A DNA stretch of 57,076 nucleotides, from the NCBI GenBank assembly GCA_030530845.1, contig JAUMUE010000006.1:1-57076 (forward strand), read 5' to 3'. Shown here piece after piece: positions 34,982 through 43,048 of this stretch. Within the stretch, counting starts at the first letter, position 1. Every line of letters begins with the position of its first letter. Position numbers and translations under genes: made by a program. This DNA comes from Limosilactobacillus sp. GTDB taxonomy: Bacteria; Bacillota; Bacilli; Lactobacillales; Lactobacillaceae. Under the pieces are notes generated by a model, which saw only the letters and a list, made by a program, of their open reading frames with translations, was not told the DNA's origin and did not search any database.

Positions 34982-35809
34982 ATGTTAGCTTGGCATGCGA
35001 TGATTCTTACCGCCGCTATCTGGGCATTGACGATCTGGCTTGTCCTATATCGGCAAATCAAGTGCAAAGGTTCAGCGATCTGGTTTAACCTCTTCTGCCT
35101 CTTGCTGATGGTCTCCAATATCTGCTTCGCCTTGCCAGTCCTGTTCTACGTTAGCAAGACGACGATGTGGACGGTGACTGCACATTTGTGGTTATTTGCG
35201 ACGGTGACCGATATTATTTCGACGGCCGGTTTGATCGTCTTCATGTTGATTATGATCGCTTTCCGGATTTTCCAGCCAAAAATCACGCCGGACTATATCC
35301 TGGTACTCGGTGCGGCACTCCATGACGGACAAGTGACACCGATTTTGGCTTACCGTTTGAATCACGCAATGAAGATCTGGCGGCGACACCAGACATCACA
35401 GATCATCGTTAGCGGTGGAATGGTACGCGGTGACCAAATTACCGAGGCAGCTGCGATGAAGGACTACCTGGTCGCTCACGGAGTTCCAGAAGGGCAAATC
35501 ATCGAAGAAGGCCAGGCCAAGAATACCTGGGAGAATATCCGTAATACGATTGCGATTGTGGCGGATAAGTGGGACGGGGATGATGCACCTGAGATCGTCA
35601 TCGTGACCAGCTCATTCCACATCTTGCGGGCACGTAATTACGCATACCGGCTCGGGGCCAACTTCCATTTTGCATCTGCTCCGACGCCATTTCATCATTT
35701 GCCACTGGCGACGGTCCGCGATTACCTTGGTGTGATCCGTGACCACCTCTATATGTCGGTACTCTTATTGATTATTTGGGTAGTGATCGCAGAAATTGTA
35801 TTCTACTAA
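34982..35809 (+). CDS. YdcF/ElyC/SanA family (DUF218) membrane protein
   Basis: A 275-residue protein with three N-terminal helices (about 1-90), a DUF218 domain (about 103-245; VLGAAL, IVSGGM, TWENIRNT, TSSFHILRAR) and a final helix. The family is linked to envelope maintenance; the substrate is unknown. The ATG at 34982 has AGAGGGTG upstream; a TTG ten codons earlier is not supported. Confidence 0.85.
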   Translation: MLAWHAMILTAAIWALTIWLVLYRQIKCKGSAIWFNLFCLLLMVSNICFALPVLFYVSKTTMWTVTAHLWLFATVTDIISTAGLIVFMLIMIAFRIFQPKITPDYILVLGAALHDGQVTPILAYRLNHAMKIWRRHQTSQIIVSGGMVRGDQITEAAAMKDYLVAHGVPEGQIIEEGQAKNTWENIRNTIAIVADKWDGDDAPEIVIVTSSFHILRARNYAYRLGANFHFASAPTPFHHLPLATVRDYLGVIRDHLYMSVLLLIIWVVIAEIVFY

Positions 35810-35845
35810 AAAAACGGATGTAGCAACGAAGCTACATCCGTTATT
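35810..35845. terminator. Bidirectional terminator
   Basis: AACGGATGTAGC (35813-35824) and GCTACATCCGTT (35831-35842) form a perfect 12-bp stem between convergent genes. Confidence 0.9.
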
Positions 35846-36233
35846 TATTTTGGTATACTGCGATTTCCAGCAAGTTCTTGTCGGGATCGGTGATGTACAC
35901 AGAGGTCATTTCACCTTCAGCACCCATCTTCGTAACCGGGCCTTCCACGATATCGACAAAGTAACTCTTGAGGTGGTGTACGATGTCGTCCATCTTGTCG
36001 CCGGCGATCATACAAAAGTCAGCGGTGCCGGGGATGGATTGAGCAGCCTTCAAGGCAGTAGGGCGGTCGGCTTTTTGCAAGCGAATCAGTTGGTGACCGC
36101 AGCGCATGGTGACCACGTGTTCATCTGACTGGTCTTCGATGACTGGCATGTCAAAGACTTCATGGTAGAAGCGCTTAGATGCATCCATGTCTGAGACCGT
36201 CAATACGATGTGGTCGAGTCGTCTCATTTTCAT
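35841..36233 (-). CDS. VOC (glyoxalase/dioxygenase-like) family protein
   Basis: A 130-residue vicinal-oxygen-chelate protein with paired beta-alpha-beta-beta-beta units. The N-terminal RRLDHIVLTVSDMDASKRFY and the final ITDPDKNLLEIAVY are the metal-binding ends (His and Glu). The start at 36233 follows GAGGA by 7 bases. The family includes glyoxalases and antibiotic-resistance enzymes; the specific activity is unknown. Confidence 0.85.
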   Translation of the reverse strand: MKMRRLDHIVLTVSDMDASKRFYHEVFDMPVIEDQSDEHVVTMRCGHQLIRLQKADRPTALKAAQSIPGTADFCMIAGDKMDDIVHHLKSYFVDIVEGPVTKMGAEGEMTSVYITDPDKNLLEIAVYQNK

Positions 36234-36299
36234 TTTGCATTCCTCTTTTCTGACAAATATTATAGCGGTAACTGAAAAAAGGGGCAAATCAAATTGAGA

Positions 36300-37160
36300 T
36301 TACTTTTGGTAGTTTTCCTCCAAGAATTCCTTCATTGTTTGTGGTTCATGACCTGTAATGTGTTGGAAATCATTAGATACATCGTTTAGCAAACCAATTG
36401 AGGCGGCCTTGTACATGGAGGCGAGTTCATCACCATCACCATCTGGACGGTAAATATCAGCAAATTCCTTCAATGTTACTGGAGAATAGCCAATTTCTTC
36501 GCCTGTAACTTCGGACATGATGTTGGATAATTCCACCATATTATAATTTTGCTTCATTGAGAGTAAGTAGTTTTGGCCCTTATCACGCAGGTATTCCTTT
36601 ACAGCTACGTTGGCGATTGCTTCAGCGCTGTTTTCACGACTAATGAATGTCATTGCTTCGTCACCAATTGGGTAAATGACGTTCTTTCGTTCGATCAATT
36701 CTGGCAAGTAAGGTACCAGAGGATCGGCATACAAACTGTTTTTAACTACCGCATACCCAAATTTGCTACTTGCAAGACGGGCAGGGAGGTATGCGTAGAA
36801 ACTCGACATTTGGAATGGATTATTAGCTTGATCAGCGAAGAAACTTACCGCGACAATGTCTTTTACATTCGACTTGTCCATTGCTTCTAGTACGTGTTCG
36901 AATTCAGTGATTCGGTCCAAAACACTGTAGCTCAAACTTGGAATATAGATTACAAGGTCAATTCCTTTAAAAGCATCAACTAGTGTATTCACGTCAGAAT
37001 AATCAATTTTTGCAACTTCAAAACCAGCATTAGTAAAGTCAGTTGCTTTAGATGGTGTGTGTGCACCTAAACGAATATTTCCTTTTGCGACGAACTTGTT
37101 GAGATTAGCGACAACTTTGCGACCTAAGTTACCAGTAGCACCTGTAATAAAGTAATTCAT
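36300..37160 (-). CDS. NAD(P)H-binding SDR oxidoreductase (NmrA / quinone oxidoreductase type)
   Basis: A 286-residue atypical SDR with the cofactor motif TGATGNLGRKV at the N terminus and an extended C-terminal region as in NmrA and QorB proteins. It is downstream of an Rrf2 regulator in the same orientation, 14 bases away, so it is its likely target. It probably reduces quinones or senses NADP. The ATG at 37160 is chosen because AAAGG directly abuts the earlier in-frame ATG. Confidence 0.87.
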   Translation of the reverse strand: MNYFITGATGNLGRKVVANLNKFVAKGNIRLGAHTPSKATDFTNAGFEVAKIDYSDVNTLVDAFKGIDLVIYIPSLSYSVLDRITEFEHVLEAMDKSNVKDIVAVSFFADQANNPFQMSSFYAYLPARLASSKFGYAVVKNSLYADPLVPYLPELIERKNVIYPIGDEAMTFISRENSAEAIANVAVKEYLRDKGQNYLLSMKQNYNMVELSNIMSEVTGEEIGYSPVTLKEFADIYRPDGDGDELASMYKAASIGLLNDVSNDFQHITGHEPQTMKEFLEENYQK

Positions 37161-37174
37161 GATTAACATCCTTT

Positions 37175-37624
37175 CTATTTTGACTGTGCTTCTTTTTGAG
37201 ATTGCTTAACAAGGATAGTATCAATCACATCTTGCAAAGTGTTAGCCCTTAGTTTTGCTTCAGTAGCAATTTGAGCTTGGTTATAGATTGTTTCCAGGGT
37301 TGATTGAATGTTTCCACCCACGATACATTCTGGAGCAGTCTCATAGTCAACATCGAATAAAGCTTGATCGGGGCCTTCAACAGCTAAGTAAATATCATAT
37401 AAATTGATTTGATCGGCAGGACGAGCTAATACCGGATTAGCAGAACCGTGAGTTGTATTTATTAAACCGGCATTTCTCAAAGAACCCATGAGGCGACGAA
37501 CAACTACAGGAGAAGATTGAACGCTGGAGGCAATATTATCACTCGTCAAATCAATCTTCCCATTATATATATTTAGGAAAGCAAGAATATGAATGCTGTC
37601 ACTAAATTTTGTAGACTTTCTCAT
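37175..37624 (-). CDS. Rrf2 family transcriptional regulator
   Basis: A 149-residue Rrf2 protein with a winged helix in residues 10-65 and a single Cys, in APECIVGGNIQSTLE. It lacks the three-Cys Fe-S cluster motif of IscR/NsrR. It belongs with the YwnA/SaiR-like group that senses redox by thiol chemistry (inference). A perfect dyad covers its promoter. It heads a unit with the oxidoreductase and is divergent from the ABC transporter operon. Confidence 0.88.
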   Translation of the reverse strand: MRKSTKFSDSIHILAFLNIYNGKIDLTSDNIASSVQSSPVVVRRLMGSLRNAGLINTTHGSANPVLARPADQINLYDIYLAVEGPDQALFDVDYETAPECIVGGNIQSTLETIYNQAQIATEAKLRANTLQDVIDTILVKQSQKEAQSK

Positions 37625-37651
37625 CAGAGAACACTCCTTTCTACAGTTAAT

Positions 37652-37672
37652 ATGTAACCATAAAAGTTACAT
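37652..37672 (-). promoter_or_regulatory. 21-bp inverted repeat, probable Rrf2 operator
   Basis: ATGTAAC (37652-37658) and GTTACAT (37666-37672) are perfect 7-bp arms separated by 7 bases. On the minus strand TTGACT lies just upstream and a TTACAT with extended TG occupies the -10 position at 17-base spacing. The dyad therefore covers the spacer and -10 of the rrf2 promoter. Confidence 0.7.
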
Positions 37673-37708
37673 CTAGTCAACAAAAAGACGAAAAATATTA
37701 ATTGTTTG

Positions 37709-37737
37709 TTGACAATAAGTAAGTGAGGTATTATTAT
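37709..37737 (+). promoter_or_regulatory. Promoter of the OpuC/YehZYXW-like transporter operon
   Basis: TTGACA (37709-37714) and TATTAT (37732-37737) are spaced 17 bases. It is divergent from the rrf2 promoter, about 37 bases from the dyad. Confidence 0.75.
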
Positions 37738-37787
37738 CGAATAAAACTTAATGCACTGAGTAGAGAAAGAATGCTAATTTAAATTGG

Positions 37788-38693
37788 ATGGTGATTGTTA
37801 TCTTTAAGAAAATGATATATGTAATTATATTAGTTACAACATTAATCTGTTTCGGAATTGTTTTTGCGCACCATTCTAATTCGAATGATAAAACAATCGT
37901 GATCGGATCAAAAAGCTTTTCTGAAAGTAGAACCGTAAGTGAGATCTATGCCTTAGCATTAGAGCACCAGGGATATAAAGTGATCCGCAAGACAAATATT
38001 GCAAATTCGGTTGTCTATAATGTTCTCAAAACGGGTCAGATTGATCTCTACCCTGAATATACGGGGACGATCGTGGAAACTTATTTGAAAAAGAGCGGGA
38101 GCGGTCTTGATTCAAAACAAATGGCACGATTAGCAAGCAACGGCGTGAAAAAAGAAGGGTTAGCAACTCTTCAATATGCACCTGGGATTAATAGTCAGGC
38201 AATCGCTGTTCGGAGCGAAATTGCAAAGAAGTATCATTTGAATAATCTGAGTGATTTGCAAAAAAACGCAACCCATATTCGTTTCGTTTCGCAAGGTGAG
38301 TTTGATAAGCGCCAAGATGGACTATCTGGGTTGAACAAGAAGTATGGTAAATTCAATTTCAAATCTGATGAAATCTTTGATGACAGTCTGAAGTACCTGA
38401 TTTTGTCTGAGAATAAAGGGGACGCAGCTCCGGTTTATTCAACGGATGGACAGTTAGCAACTGGAAAATACAAGGTTTTAGATGATGAAAAAAAACTTTG
38501 GCCACCATACAACTTGGTTCCTTTGGTGAATGCCAAGGCGTTAAGATCTCACCCTAAGATTGCAACGGCTTTAAATCAAGTTGATAAAAAGCTCACAACT
38601 AAGGAACTGATGAAATTAAACAAGCAAGTCGACGTCGAAAAGAAGAATTACCGGATGGTGGCATACAACTGGTACAAGACCAATATGGAATAG
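37788..38693 (+). CDS. Osmoprotectant-type ABC transporter substrate-binding protein
   Basis: A 301-residue OpuAC/OpuCC/YehZ-type binding protein. After an N-terminal hydrophobic segment (residues 8-27) comes TIVIGSKSFSESRTVSEIY, the family's first strand. GQIDLYPEYTGT and QYAPGINSQAIAVR follow. There is a Cys in the signal (TTLIC) but no proper lipobox, so it may be membrane-anchored rather than a lipoprotein. The start is uncertain: no strong ribosome binding site precedes ATG 37788, and ATG 37812 is an alternative. AT-rich codons are more frequent than in neighbouring housekeeping genes. Confidence 0.85.
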   Translation: MVIVIFKKMIYVIILVTTLICFGIVFAHHSNSNDKTIVIGSKSFSESRTVSEIYALALEHQGYKVIRKTNIANSVVYNVLKTGQIDLYPEYTGTIVETYLKKSGSGLDSKQMARLASNGVKKEGLATLQYAPGINSQAIAVRSEIAKKYHLNNLSDLQKNATHIRFVSQGEFDKRQDGLSGLNKKYGKFNFKSDEIFDDSLKYLILSENKGDAAPVYSTDGQLATGKYKVLDDEKKLWPPYNLVPLVNAKALRSHPKIATALNQVDKKLTTKELMKLNKQVDVEKKNYRMVAYNWYKTNME

Positions 38694-38704
38694 GAGGAAT
38701 AATC

Positions 38705-39346
38705 TTGAATTCAATTATTCATTATTTTCAAACAGACGGTAGTCAATACTGGAAGCTGGTCCTCCAACACATTGAAATCAGTCTTGTTTCATTAATTATT
38801 GCGATGGTGATTGCATTACCACTGGGATACTTTGGTTCCAAATTCAAAGCAATCGCAGCCGTTTTTTCTGGTTTTTCCCAAGTCTTACGCATCATACCAA
38901 TCCTCGCGTTACTGTTTTTGATGATTCCTTTTATTGGTACTGGGTATTTGCCTGCTGTGATCGTGTTAGTGATTCTAGCTATACCACCATTATTGATTAA
39001 CTCGATCCTCGGTTTTAGTGAAGTGAGCCCAATTTATAAAGAAGTAGGAATTGCGCTTGGTATGAATTCTCGCCAGTTAAGATGGCAAGTTGAAATTCCA
39101 ATGGCAATGCCGTATATCGTCAACGGAATTCAGTTAGCGCTGGTTGAAATCATTGCGAGTGCCTCATTGGCTGCTTACATTGGAGCTGGTGGATTAGGCA
39201 CCTTGATCTTCACTGGTTTAGGTTTATATAACATGACCTATGTAATCGTTGGTGGTGTTAGCATCGCAATCTTATCGTTAATTTCAATGATTACTTTAGA
39301 TCTAGTCAAAAGGGGGCTTTTAAAAAATGAGCGAAACAATTATTGA
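38705..39346 (+). CDS. Osmoprotectant-type ABC transporter permease, first
   Basis: A 213-residue permease of the OpuC/ProW family with about five helices. The EAA loop region is EVGIALGMNSRQLRWQVEIPMAMP, followed by the ASLAAYIGAGGLG segment. A TTG start follows AGGAGGAA by six bases. It overlaps the ATPase gene by 20 bases. Confidence 0.9.
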   Translation: MNSIIHYFQTDGSQYWKLVLQHIEISLVSLIIAMVIALPLGYFGSKFKAIAAVFSGFSQVLRIIPILALLFLMIPFIGTGYLPAVIVLVILAIPPLLINSILGFSEVSPIYKEVGIALGMNSRQLRWQVEIPMAMPYIVNGIQLALVEIIASASLAAYIGAGGLGTLIFTGLGLYNMTYVIVGGVSIAILSLISMITLDLVKRGLLKNERNNY

Positions 39347-40097
39347 GTTTAAGAACGTAAAAAAGAAGTACGGCGATCGAACGGTTATTCCTGATTTGAA
39401 TTTCTCAATCAAGCAAGGGGAATTGATCACCATTCTAGGTTCATCCGGTTCAGGAAAGACTACGACTCTTCGGATGGTCAATGGCCTTATTAAAGCAGAT
39501 GAAGGAGAGGTAATCGTTGGAGGCCAAAAGCTGGCAGAACAGGACATCGTTGAATTACGCCGTCACATCGGATACGTTGTTCAACAAGTCGGCCTGTTTT
39601 CACACATGACGGTTGCTGAAAACATCGCGGTTGTCCCAAAAATGTTGAAGTGGGACCAAGCAAGGATTGAGAAGCGAGTTAACGAACTGCTGAATTTAGT
39701 TCAACTTGATCCAGAAAAAATTGCTGACCGCTATCCATCACAGTTATCAGGTGGTCAACAACAACGGGTGGGTGTCGCCCGCGCATTGGCTGTTAATCCG
39801 CCATTCGTGTTGTTTGACGAACCGTTTGGCGCATTAGATGCATTGATTCGCGTTGATCTACAACGAGAAATCAAACGAATCCACGAATCACTTGGGAACA
39901 AGACCTTCCTCTTTGTGACTCATGATATTAACGAAGCGCTCTTTTTAGGTCACCGTGTGATGGTCATGAAAGACGGTCAAATTGAGCAATTCGATACTCC
40001 AGAAAATTTGGTTAAAAATCCAGCTTCTAAATTTGTCGCAGACTTACTCGGTACCGTTCAACAAAACAGCGAATTGTGGGGGATGAAAGATGATTAA
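39327..40097 (+). CDS. Osmoprotectant-type ABC transporter ATP-binding protein
   Basis: A 256-residue ATPase. It has Walker A GSSGSGKT, Q-loop VVQQVGLF, signature LSGGQQQRVGVARAL, Walker B FVLFDEPFGALD and the H-loop FVTHDINEA. It lacks the C-terminal CBS pair found in OpuCA, as in YehX-type subunits. That suggests no CBS-based ionic-strength sensing. It overlaps both flanking permease genes. Confidence 0.93.
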   Translation: MSETIIEFKNVKKKYGDRTVIPDLNFSIKQGELITILGSSGSGKTTTLRMVNGLIKADEGEVIVGGQKLAEQDIVELRRHIGYVVQQVGLFSHMTVAENIAVVPKMLKWDQARIEKRVNELLNLVQLDPEKIADRYPSQLSGGQQQRVGVARALAVNPPFVLFDEPFGALDALIRVDLQREIKRIHESLGNKTFLFVTHDINEALFLGHRVMVMKDGQIEQFDTPENLVKNPASKFVADLLGTVQQNSELWGMKDD

Positions 40098-40728
40098 GTA
40101 TTGGCAAGATAATTACCCAGTGATCTTCACTGAGTTAATCCAACATGCTGAAATGGTTTTTATCTCGTTGTTTCTCGCACTGATTATCGCAATTTTAGTA
40201 ATCTTGATTTGCTTAAATCGACGCAACTGGATGAATACACTTATCTATGTTTTTTCACTCCTGTATTCGGTACCTAGCTTTGCACTCTTTGCCCTCCTGC
40301 TTCCTGTCTTCGGACTCGGCATGAACACTGCAATTGTGGTCCTGACAATCTATTGCGAATATATCCTGCTGCGAAATTTCATCACCGGTATCAGAGAAGT
40401 TGACCCGGTCATGATCGACGTGGCTAAGGGGATGGGGATGACTGATGAACAAACATTCTTTCAAGTCCAATTACCTGTGGCGGTACCAGCGATTTTTAGT
40501 GGGATTCAGATTGCGCTCGCTTCATCCATCAGTATTGCCACGATTGCGACGACGATTAACGCTGGTGGGCTAGGTGAATTACTGTTTGAAGGACTGCAGA
40601 CCCAAAGTGTGATTCCAATATTATGGGGAATCATTTTGACAATCGTGCTGACCTTAATTGGTGCAAGTGTACTGAAGTTAATTGAATGGTCACTGGATCA
40701 TCGTTGGCGTCGTGCGCTAAATTCATAA
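40090..40728 (+). CDS. Osmoprotectant-type ABC transporter permease, second
   Basis: A 212-residue permease similar in layout to the first, with EAA loop DVAKGMGMTDEQTFFQVQLPVAVP and the TINAGGLGELLFEG segment. The gene order (binding protein, permease, ATPase, permease) matches E. coli yehZYXW rather than opuCA-CB-CC-CD. It ends the operon. No strong terminator follows; only a weak imperfect hairpin is seen at about 40730-40757. Confidence 0.9.
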   Translation: MIKYWQDNYPVIFTELIQHAEMVFISLFLALIIAILVILICLNRRNWMNTLIYVFSLLYSVPSFALFALLLPVFGLGMNTAIVVLTIYCEYILLRNFITGIREVDPVMIDVAKGMGMTDEQTFFQVQLPVAVPAIFSGIQIALASSISIATIATTINAGGLGELLFEGLQTQSVIPILWGIILTIVLTLIGASVLKLIEWSLDHRWRRALNS

Positions 40729-40806
40729 CGAGAAAGCTTAAAGTATCTTCTTTTTCTAAAAAAATGTATAATTACATACAACAGATTTGGAAAAGGATGA
40801 TAAATA

Positions 40807-41634
40807 ATGCGATTCATTTCATGGAATATCGACTCGATCAACGCTGCTTTGACTGGGACCTCTGAACGTGCTGGAGAAACGCGGGAAGTATTGAAGAAGA
40901 TTCAATCACTCAATCCCGATGTCGTGGCAATTCAAGAAACTAAGCTCTCCAAGACTGGCCCAACCAAGAAGCACCAAGACGCCTTAAGCGAACTCTTCCC
41001 TGGATACAAGGTCGCATGGCGGAGCTCAGTCGAACCTGCGCGCAAGGGGTATGCGGGAACCATGTACCTTTACCTCGAAAAGTACGAACCAGTCGTGTCA
41101 TACCCTGAAATCGGTGCACCAGAGCCAATGGATGCTGAAGGACGGATTATCACGCTAGAATTCCCTGACTTCTACCTGACTGAGGTCTATACGCCAAACT
41201 CTGGTAACGGCCTCAAGCGCTTGGATGAACGTCAATTGTGGGATGACAGCTACCGCAACTACCTCCAAGAATTGGACAAGGACAAGCCTGTGATTGCCAG
41301 CGGCGACTTCAACGTGGCTCACGAAGAAATCGACCTCGCACACCCCGCAAGCAACCACCACTCAGCTGGATTCACTGACGAAGAACGTGAACACTTCACC
41401 AAGCTGCTCGACGCTGGATTCACCGACAGCTTCCGCCACCTTCACCCAGAAGAAAAGGGGGCTTACTCATGGTGGGCACAACGAGTGATCACGTCCAAGC
41501 AAAACAACTCTGGATGGAGAATTGACTACTGGCTCGTCAGTGACCGCATCGCTGACAAGATCCAGGATTCTACCATGATTGACTCCGGTGCACGCCGCGA
41601 TCACACACCAATCATGCTCGATATCGACCTGTAA
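40807..41634 (+). CDS. xth: Exodeoxyribonuclease III / AP endonuclease
   Basis: A 275-residue ExoIII-family enzyme of base-excision repair. It has N-terminal WNIDSINAA, the catalytic Glu in IQETKLS, SGDFNVAHEEIDLAHP and the C-terminal WRIDYWLVS and RRDHTPIMLDI with the active-site His. AAAAGGATG precedes the ATG; TATAAT at 40767-40772 is the likely -10, with no clear -35. The length is typical of the Firmicute ExoA group. Confidence 0.94.
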   Translation: MRFISWNIDSINAALTGTSERAGETREVLKKIQSLNPDVVAIQETKLSKTGPTKKHQDALSELFPGYKVAWRSSVEPARKGYAGTMYLYLEKYEPVVSYPEIGAPEPMDAEGRIITLEFPDFYLTEVYTPNSGNGLKRLDERQLWDDSYRNYLQELDKDKPVIASGDFNVAHEEIDLAHPASNHHSAGFTDEEREHFTKLLDAGFTDSFRHLHPEEKGAYSWWAQRVITSKQNNSGWRIDYWLVSDRIADKIQDSTMIDSGARRDHTPIMLDIDL

Positions 41635-41637
41635 ACA

Positions 41638-41668
41638 CGAAAGACCCGGGAATCATCCCAGGTCTTTT
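41638..41668. terminator. Bidirectional terminator
   Basis: AAAGACCCGGGA and TCCCAGGTCTTT pair with one mismatch and are followed by T7, between convergent xth and the DUF2075 gene. Confidence 0.85.
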
Positions 41669-41669
41669 T

Positions 41670-42908
41670 TTAGTAGTGTAATTTCGCTTGATTAAATAAT
41701 TTGACGAGGCTTTCACGGAGCAGCGGATCGTGAGCGTAAATGTAAGTCCCGTAAACTCCGCGCTTGAAGAGGACGTTGAGTGAATTCATGATCAGCCGTT
41801 CCTTCATCGCTTGAATTTCCGCCGGTTCAGTCAGGTCAAGGCGCTTCTTGAATGCTTCGGTATCAGTATACTTGTCCATGTTGATCTGGAGCTTGTTGGT
41901 ACCAGGAATCTGGCTGATAGGGGGTCCGATGATTATTCCGGTGTAGTTGAGGTCAAACCCTTGGCAAGTGTAGATTGATCCGACCTCGTCAATCGTCTGT
42001 GGCAGCTCAGCCCATGGCGTCACGGTGTAGTTGTACTGGTCCCATGGCATCTTGAAGCGGCCTTCACAGATATAGTGCTTCCCGCCATCGAGTGTCGAAG
42101 GGTATCCAGACGTCGACAGAATTCGTGACAGGCCGACTTCCTTATTCCGCGCCACAATCGCCTTACGCATCTCTTCTGCGTCATCGTAAATCCGGAAGTC
42201 GTAGCCATCACGCGCATTTTCCGGAAGATCAGTCAGTTCGTACTTGCTGGTGAAGTGGTTGAACCAAGCGACCAGGTCATCACTAGCGTTCATCCGGAAC
42301 ATGTGCTGGAGATGGTATTCCTTGTAGGGGTGCTTGTGCGTGATCTTCTGCAGGCGTTCCGGCGTCCAAAGGCTCTTGAAGCGCAGTACCTGGAATTCAT
42401 CAAAGACGATCACGACGACCTTGGATCGCTTGATGATCTCCTCGAGTTGGTTGTCGTGGTAAAAATTATTATAGTGATCAGCCTTGGACAATAGGAGGTG
42501 CGCTTCGTCAATTACAGCGATATCGAAGGTCTTGCCTTGTTTGTCAAGCTGATTAATTAACGAGGTCGGACGTGCAAAGTCTTTCTTAAACAGTTCTTTC
42601 CGCGTTCCGGCAATTTCGCGGTAGACCTTCAAAATTTCTGGGTGATTCACGATAAAATAATTTTCCGTGCCGTAAAACGGAGAAGTCTGATCGCCCCGTG
42701 ATGATTTTTGCAACCGATCAAACAACTGTGACAGGACCACGCTCTTGCCAGTACCCGCATCCCCAAAAATCGTATATGTCGCTGGATAATCATCCTGGAT
42801 GTGGTCGGCGCAAAATCCCAGGATATCATCAACCAGGCGCTCTTGCTCATCAGTCAGATCCTTTAATGGTGACAGCTTCTCAATCGCCGCGTTTTCAAAA
42901 TCAGCCAT
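41670..42908 (-). CDS. DUF2075 family P-loop ATPase/helicase-like protein
   Basis: A 412-residue NTPase with Walker A IFGDAGTGKSVVLS (residues about 47-60), Walker B IAVIDEAHLLLS, FDEFQVLRF and a later superfamily-I-like GSIYTCQGFDL motif. It matches DUF2075, a schlafen- and SF1-helicase-related group common in lactic acid bacteria. The molecular role is not established. The ATG at 42908 has AGAGGA nine bases upstream; the frame opens 11 codons earlier without support. Confidence 0.85.
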   Translation of the reverse strand: MADFENAAIEKLSPLKDLTDEQERLVDDILGFCADHIQDDYPATYTIFGDAGTGKSVVLSQLFDRLQKSSRGDQTSPFYGTENYFIVNHPEILKVYREIAGTRKELFKKDFARPTSLINQLDKQGKTFDIAVIDEAHLLLSKADHYNNFYHDNQLEEIIKRSKVVVIVFDEFQVLRFKSLWTPERLQKITHKHPYKEYHLQHMFRMNASDDLVAWFNHFTSKYELTDLPENARDGYDFRIYDDAEEMRKAIVARNKEVGLSRILSTSGYPSTLDGGKHYICEGRFKMPWDQYNYTVTPWAELPQTIDEVGSIYTCQGFDLNYTGIIIGPPISQIPGTNKLQINMDKYTDTEAFKKRLDLTEPAEIQAMKERLIMNSLNVLFKRGVYGTYIYAHDPLLRESLVKLFNQAKLHY

Positions 42909-43048
42909 GTCAATTTTCCTCTCAAAACTTGATACTACCAATCCTAGCGAAAAGTAGTCGCAACGTCAATTTTACCCTTATCCTTAGCGTGACAGTACAT
43001 TTAGTGGTAAAATAAAGCCATATTGATAGAAAAAAGGGAGTGGCTTAG

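Noticed and set aside
40764-40777. ATGTA-TAAT-TACAT dyad upstream of xth as another Rrf2 site
   Set aside because: Half-sites are shorter and the spacing differs from the rrf2 dyad; it overlaps an ordinary -10 and is likely chance.
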